The notes beneath the pieces were generated by a model. The model had not been told where the DNA came from. It saw nothing but the letters and a program-made list of their open reading frames with translations, and did not search any database. From Helicobacter sp. (GTDB taxonomy: Bacteria > Campylobacterota > Campylobacteria > Campylobacterales > Helicobacteraceae), in contig NZ_JAFLSB010000057.1 in the NCBI RefSeq assembly GCF_022511165.1, positions 1 to 8,224 on the forward strand: 8,224 nucleotides of DNA, read 5' to 3'. A program made the translations under genes and the position numbers. Shown here piece after piece: positions 5,029 to 8,224 of the stretch; positions within the stretch are counted from its first letter, which is position 1, and each line of letters opens with the position of its first letter.

Positions 5029-6186
5029 TTATGCCTCCTTGCCATAGTCTTGCCAATCAAAAAAGCCCATACTCACTTGTGCTTGCACACACACCCCTTC
5101 TTTACGCCCTACAAACCCTAATCCCTCTGTAGTTGTTGCCTTAATATTAATGCGCGTTTGTGGCACTTGCAAAATGCCCGCTATGGATTCACGCATTGCT
5201 TTTTTATGGGGAGCAATTTTTGGAATCTGTGCCATAATGCTTATGTCTGCATTATGAAGCTCATAACCTATGCTTTGAGCAAAAGTGTAGATTTCTTTAA
5301 GAAGTATCTTTGAATCTGCTCCTTTGTATGCTGCATCAGTATCAGGGAACCACTGCCCTATATCACCCCCACCAATCGCCCCAAGAATAGCATCACAAAG
5401 AGCGTGCAAGGCAACATCACCATCACTATGGGCTTTAAAGCCAAAGGGGGATTTGATATACACACCCCCAAGCCACATTGGTTTATTCTCTTCAAATTCG
5501 TGTATATCAATACCGCTACCTACAAATACTTTTTTGCTTGGCGGGGTAAGTCTTGAAATATGAAAAGATAAATCGCTTCCAAAAGTGAGTTTATTCATTA
5601 ATAAGCTCCCCTCTACGAAGCCAACCCTCTTGCCTAATGCGTGAATAGCGGAGCTTTCATCACTAAAATCTTCTTGCTTGTCTAATGCCTCTTTTAACAC
5701 ACTCACCTTGCTTAATTGTGGTGTTTGAATAAGCTTTAGAGATTCTCTTTTGAGATAATGCCCCTCATAAAAACTCGTATCTGCCACAGATAAAAATGGC
5801 ACGACACAATCAATTTGTGAATCTGCCCTCATTAATAAAAACATTGCCTCTATAACAGATTCTACACTATTCCACCGCGCCACATCACTCACAAGCACAA
5901 AAGGTGTATCAACAAATTTAAGGGCATTTCGCAAAGAATTTGCACGCGTATCACCACCTTGCACAATATCAAAAAACCCCATATCACGCATATAAATATA
6001 ATCCTTGCTTGAGGCGGTAATAAGCACCTTTTTAAAAGTAAAATGCGCAGTTATTTTACGAGTGGCTACAAGCCACAATGGCTCTTCATCAATGCGAAGC
6101 CATTGCTTTTTGCAACTACAATCTGTGCAAAATCTCGTAGAATCTCCTGCTGCCATCATAACGAGCGTAACATCATCTAAAATCAA
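5029..6186 (-). CDS. ispDF: Bifunctional IspD/IspF, MEP isoprenoid pathway
   Basis: Fused enzyme of 385 residues. The N-terminal IspD part (~1-212) transfers CMP to methylerythritol phosphate. The C-terminal IspF part (~220-385) cyclises the later intermediate to methylerythritol cyclodiphosphate. IspD motifs: LVMMAAGDSTRF (8-19), the CTP loop ending in KKQW (26-29), GGDTRANSL (77-85) and SDVAR (100-104). IspF motifs: D227-I-H229 and H261 as zinc ligands, HSDGD (253-257), DIGQWFPDTD, and ATTTEGLGFVGRKEG near the end. The fusion is standard in epsilonproteobacteria. The start is a TTG at 6186. An upstream in-frame TGA excludes a longer form, and the first ATG (M10) would cut the nucleotide-binding strand. 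AGGG lies only 3 bases from the TTG and GAAGGA 18 bases away, so initiation looks weak. A cysteine cluster C20-x2-C23-x-C25 lies in the CTP loop. First gene of the operon. Confidence 0.95.
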   Translation of the reverse strand: MILDDVTLVMMAAGDSTRFCTDCSCKKQWLRIDEEPLWLVATRKITAHFTFKKVLITASSKDYIYMRDMGFFDIVQGGDTRANSLRNALKFVDTPFVLVSDVARWNSVESVIEAMFLLMRADSQIDCVVPFLSVADTSFYEGHYLKRESLKLIQTPQLSKVSVLKEALDKQEDFSDESSAIHALGKRVGFVEGSLLMNKLTFGSDLSFHISRLTPPSKKVFVGSGIDIHEFEENKPMWLGGVYIKSPFGFKAHSDGDVALHALCDAILGAIGGGDIGQWFPDTDAAYKGADSKILLKEIYTFAQSIGYELHNADISIMAQIPKIAPHKKAMRESIAGILQVPQTRINIKATTTEGLGFVGRKEGVCVQAQVSMGFFDWQDYGKEA

Positions 6187-6224
6187 ATCCCTATCTCACT
6201 TTGTTCCTTCAAAATAAAAATATT

Positions 6225-6233
6225 ATTTTAGCA
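6225..6233 (-). promoter_or_regulatory. Candidate extended -10 for ispDF operon
   Basis: TGCTAAAAT on the minus strand (TG-n-TAAAAT), about 38 bases upstream of the TTG start, would give a leader of roughly 30 bases. A second hexamer, TAATAT, overlaps it (6220-6225). Support is positional plus similarity to the extended -10. Confidence 0.4.
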
Positions 6234-6259
6234 TTAGAAAGCAAAAAATAAACTAAAAT

Positions 6260-6266
6260 TGTTACT
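6260..6266 (+). promoter_or_regulatory. Possible HP1021-type box
   Basis: TGTTACT matches the HP1021-box consensus as I recall it, TGTT[TA]C[TA]. It lies between the divergent ispDF operon (which encodes the HP1021-type regulator) and thiC, upstream of the proposed ispDF -10. One such match in ~200 bp is not rare by chance, so this is suggestive only. Confidence 0.3.
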
Positions 6267-6331
6267 TAAATTCCCATATTATTTGAGTTCATTTTGAATA
6301 TTCTGCATATATTTTGCAAGTTTAGATAGCG

Positions 6332-6349
6332 TAAATCATTCTAAATCAT
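6332..6349 (+). repeat. TAAATCAT repeated with 10-bp period before thiC
   Basis: TAAATCAT at 6332-6339 and again at 6342-6349, on the same face of the helix and 34 bases before the thiC ATG. It could be a tandem operator half-site or chance in AT-rich DNA. Confidence 0.3.
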
Positions 6350-6352
6350 AGT

Positions 6353-6358
6353 TATAGA
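6353..6358 (+). promoter_or_regulatory. Candidate -10 box for thiC
   Basis: TATAGA 24 bases upstream of the thiC ATG, implying a short leader of under 20 bases. That leaves no room for a TPP riboswitch, and none of its conserved segments was found in the whole 6187-6382 gap. Confidence 0.3.
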
Positions 6359-6382
6359 GAACTTACTGCTTAAAGGATTTTT

Positions 6383-7738
6383 ATGAGGACATTATGGGTC
6401 AAACAACGCGCAAAAGATAGCATTCGCACACAGCTTCACTATGCAAAAAAAGGCATTATTACAAATGAAATGGAATATGTAGCAAATATTGAGAATCTCT
6501 CTCCTGCTCTTATATGCGATGAAATTAAGCGAGGAAGATTAATCATACCAGCAAATATTAATCATACCAATCTTGAGCCTATGGGGATTGGCATAGCCAC
6601 ACGCACAAAAATTAACTCAAATATCGGTAGTTCCCAGCTTGCAAGCTCCATTGATGAAGAAGTGGAAAAAGTGAAAATCTCTATCAAGTATGGTGCGGAT
6701 ACCATAATGGACTTAAGCACCGGGGGGAATCTTGATGAGATAAGAAGCGCAGTTATTCAAGCCTCAAGTGTGCCTATTGGCACGGTGCCGATGTATCAGA
6801 TTCTCTATGATGTTAAAAATGATGTTTTAAAACTTGATATTGATATGATGCTCTCTGTTTTAGAAAAACAAGCCAAGCAGGGCGTGAGTTATTTTACAAT
6901 TCATTGTGGCTTTTTGCTTAGGCATATGCCTTTTGTTGCAAAGCGCAAAATGGGCGTTGTTTCACGCGGTGGAAGTCTTATGGCAAGCTGGATGATGCAC
7001 TATCATAAAGAGAATCCATTCTATGAGCATTTTGATGAGATTCTTAAAATTTGCCAAAAATATGATGTATCGCTTTCTTTGGGGGATTCGCTGCGTCCGG
7101 GCTGCTTAGCTGATGCAAGTGATGAAGCACAATTTGCAGAACTCAAGGTGCTTGGTGAGCTTGCTAAAAGAGCGTGGGAAGCTGATGTGCAAGTGATGAT
7201 TGAGGGTCCCGGGCACGTGCCACTTAATCAAATTGAGCGCAATGTGGAGCTTCAAAAACAATACTGCAATCACGCGCCATTTTATGTGCTAGGACCTTTG
7301 GTTACAGATATTGCCGCAGGATATGATCATATCGCAAGTGCTATTGGTGCGTGTGTGGCAGCGTGGAAGGGCGTAGCGATGCTTTGTTATGTAACACCAA
7401 AAGAACATTTAGGATTGCCAAATGCTAAAGATGTGCGTGAGGGAATCCTCGCCTATAAAATCGCTGCACACGCTGCAGATATTGCGCGTGGGCGCATAGG
7501 TGCGCGAGATAGAGATGATGCGATGAGCGATGCGCGATATGCCTTTGATTGGAATAGGCAATTTGAACTCGCCCTCGACCCAGATAGAGCGCGTGAATAC
7601 CACGATGAATCCCTTCCGCAAGATGTTTTTAAAGATGCAGAGTTTTGCTCAATGTGTGGTCCAAAGTTTTGTAGCTACAAAATCTCACAAGATATTTTCA
7701 AAGCTCACAATAAGCAACCTTCACTTGAAATAGATTAA
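6383..7738 (+). CDS. thiC: Phosphomethylpyrimidine synthase ThiC
   Basis: Radical-SAM enzyme that rearranges aminoimidazole ribotide into hydroxymethylpyrimidine phosphate, the pyrimidine half of thiamine. The 451-residue length fits the short ThiC form without the extra N-terminal domain. The N-terminus, MRTLWVKQRAKD followed by GIITNEMEYVA, aligns with the usual start, and AAGGA lies 5-6 bases upstream of the ATG. Landmarks in order: PANINHTNLEPMGIG, GADTIMDLSTGGN, SRGGS, EGPGHVPLNQIE, and the terminal cluster motif C422-x2-C425-x4-C430 that binds the [4Fe-4S] cluster. All are intact, so the enzyme should be functional. It is divergent from the ispDF operon and followed after 15 bp by a YciI-family gene. 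From memory, H. pylori lacks thiC, which argues for another Helicobacter species. Confidence 0.97.
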   Translation: MRTLWVKQRAKDSIRTQLHYAKKGIITNEMEYVANIENLSPALICDEIKRGRLIIPANINHTNLEPMGIGIATRTKINSNIGSSQLASSIDEEVEKVKISIKYGADTIMDLSTGGNLDEIRSAVIQASSVPIGTVPMYQILYDVKNDVLKLDIDMMLSVLEKQAKQGVSYFTIHCGFLLRHMPFVAKRKMGVVSRGGSLMASWMMHYHKENPFYEHFDEILKICQKYDVSLSLGDSLRPGCLADASDEAQFAELKVLGELAKRAWEADVQVMIEGPGHVPLNQIERNVELQKQYCNHAPFYVLGPLVTDIAAGYDHIASAIGACVAAWKGVAMLCYVTPKEHLGLPNAKDVREGILAYKIAAHAADIARGRIGARDRDDAMSDARYAFDWNRQFELALDPDRAREYHDESLPQDVFKDAEFCSMCGPKFCSYKISQDIFKAHNKQPSLEID

Positions 7739-7753
7739 TACAAAGGAAAGAAA

Positions 7754-8050
7754 ATGCAACTTTTTGTGTGTCTCGTGCATTATACAAAGCCCCTTGATGA
7801 AGTCCTTGCGCATTTAGATGAGCATCGCGCCTATCTTAAAAAAGGCTACGAAGAGGGGTTTTTACTCGCTTCTGGTCCTAGGATTCCAAAAGATGGTGGC
7901 ATTATCATTGGCAAGTTTGCAGATAAAAATGCTGCCCAAGCATTTGCTCACAATGATCCCTATACGCAATTACAACTTGCCAAATATGAGATTTTGCTTT
8001 TTGAACCCGTGCTGCACGCAGAGATTTTGAAGGGCTTTTTAAACACATAA
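7754..8050 (+). CDS. YciI-family protein
   Basis: A 98-residue protein of the YciI family, a small dimeric alpha/beta ferredoxin-like fold. The family His lies in LDEHRAYL (H24) and the conserved Asp in NDPY (D68); this His-Asp pair forms the putative active site in characterised relatives. ASGPRIPKDGGIII and AKYEILLFEPV are the other typical segments. The length matches the family and no part is missing. The start is supported by AGGAAAG just upstream of the ATG. It follows thiC by 15 bp, so the two are probably co-transcribed. The reaction is unknown; the link to thiamine synthesis is inferred only from position. Confidence 0.88.
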   Translation: MQLFVCLVHYTKPLDEVLAHLDEHRAYLKKGYEEGFLLASGPRIPKDGGIIIGKFADKNAAQAFAHNDPYTQLQLAKYEILLFEPVLHAEILKGFLNT

Positions 8051-8082
8051 CTTTATCGTCTCATAACAAAAGCTATGCAACC

Positions 8083-8105
8083 TTAAGATTCTAGTATAGT
8101 CTTAA
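8083..8105. terminator. Weak hairpin after YciI gene
   Basis: TTAAGATT (8083-8090) pairs with AGTCTTAA (8098-8105), including one G-T pair, around a 7-base loop. It contains an AGATTCT word. A second possible pairing, CTTAAAAT (8101-8108) with ATTTTAAG (8137-8144), has a 28-base loop. Either could end the thiC transcript before the convergent gene, but no tight T-run follows. Confidence 0.3.
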
Positions 8106-8156
8106 AATGTATTGCTATTTTTTGTATTTAAATCTTATTTTAAGCTAAGAAAAATT

Positions 8157-8224
8157 TCACACCACACTTTTTATAAAGCTTAACGCATCAGCGAATACTT
8201 GCTCCTTATTCATCTCATTAAAAA
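8157..8224 (-). CDS. C-terminal end of a leftward gene (partial)
   Basis: The minus strand is open from the window edge to a TGA at 8157-8159, giving 22 final residues that end NEMNKEQVFADALSFIKSVV. The amphipathic helical ending with an aromatic and a positive charge near the stop resembles the last helix of alpha/beta-hydrolase-type proteins, but that is a guess from very little sequence. It is convergent with the YciI gene. AGGAG inside it could make the internal ATG look like a start, but an 18-residue gene is less likely than a gene end. Confidence 0.45.
   Translation of the reverse strand, partial: FNEMNKEQVFADALSFIKSVV

Noticed and set aside
4998..5060. Longer form of the response regulator starting at 5060
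   Set aside because: It would add 21 residues before a perfect receiver opening and overlap ispDF, while the ATG at 4997 has a strong AGGAG at 5 bases.
5324..5563. Plus-strand reading frame opposite the IspF part of ispDF, and similar ones at 4071-4422, 6005-6217, 7530-7733 and 7818-8030
   Set aside because: All lie inside well-supported genes in another frame or strand, with no ribosome site or recognisable protein features.
6296..6318. GAATATTC palindrome and the imperfect TGCA...TGCA dyad before thiC
   Set aside because: Short, imperfect and expected by chance in AT-rich DNA; no link to a known regulator.
6187..6382. TPP riboswitch upstream of thiC
   Set aside because: No CTGAGA or CCTGAT-type conserved segments and no suitable paired helices could be seen in the gap.
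8168..8213. 18-residue minus-strand peptide starting at the internal ATG near the right edge
   Set aside because: The frame stays open through the window edge, so a C-terminal gene fragment is more likely than a tiny gene.
1..8224. CRISPR array, tRNA or rRNA genes, insertion sequences
   Set aside because: No regularly spaced repeats, no tRNA-like cloverleaf or rRNA segments recognised, and no transposase-like reading frame.

Overview
The window is AT-rich and looks like a chromosomal stretch from an epsilonproteobacterium, most likely a non-pylori (enterohepatic-type) Helicobacter. The main reasons are a fused ispDF gene, a response regulator of the Helicobacter HP1021 / Campylobacter Cj1608 type directly downstream of it, a short epsilon-type ThiC, and an ispDF-regulator-pgpA order that resembles, from memory, the Campylobacter arrangement. 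Genus and species are inference; no search was run.

Layout. Positions 1-591 (+) hold the C-terminal part of a YkuE/YaeI-like metallophosphoesterase. Positions 695-3032 (-) hold an accessory block of four genes read leftwards from about 3032: a frameshifted TM2-domain membrane protein, an intact TM2-domain paralogue, a lipoprotein and a secreted protein, all without assigned function. A small helix-turn-helix protein (3206-3460, +) is divergent from this block. The 173-bp gap between them holds a 27-bp near-perfect dyad and candidate promoters. Positions 3600-6186 (-) form a compact housekeeping operon: ispDF (isoprenoid precursors), an HP1021-type orphan regulator, and pgpA (phosphatidylglycerol synthesis). 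Divergent from ispDF, thiC (6383-7738, +) makes the thiamine pyrimidine and is followed 15 bp later by a YciI-family gene (7754-8050, +). The right edge holds the last codons of a leftward gene (8157-8224, -). No RNA genes, CRISPR arrays, transposases or TPP riboswitch were seen, and no gap exceeds 300 bases.

Most interesting observations. (1) The first TM2 gene is broken at a run of seven A/T. One added base restores a 163-residue protein whose new C-terminus carries the W...DLF..G...R..NFEK signature of this family and ends 11 bp before the next gene, so this is a recent frameshift or a phase-variable gene. (2) The 7-mer AGATTCT/AGAATCT occurs 17 times in 8.2 kb, roughly tenfold over base-composition expectation. 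It often sits at gene ends, sometimes as inverted pairs that could act as terminators, much as uptake sequences do in other bacteria. The word is nearly absent from the accessory block, which suggests that block was acquired. (3) A 17-bp exact direct repeat flanks the small HTH gene.
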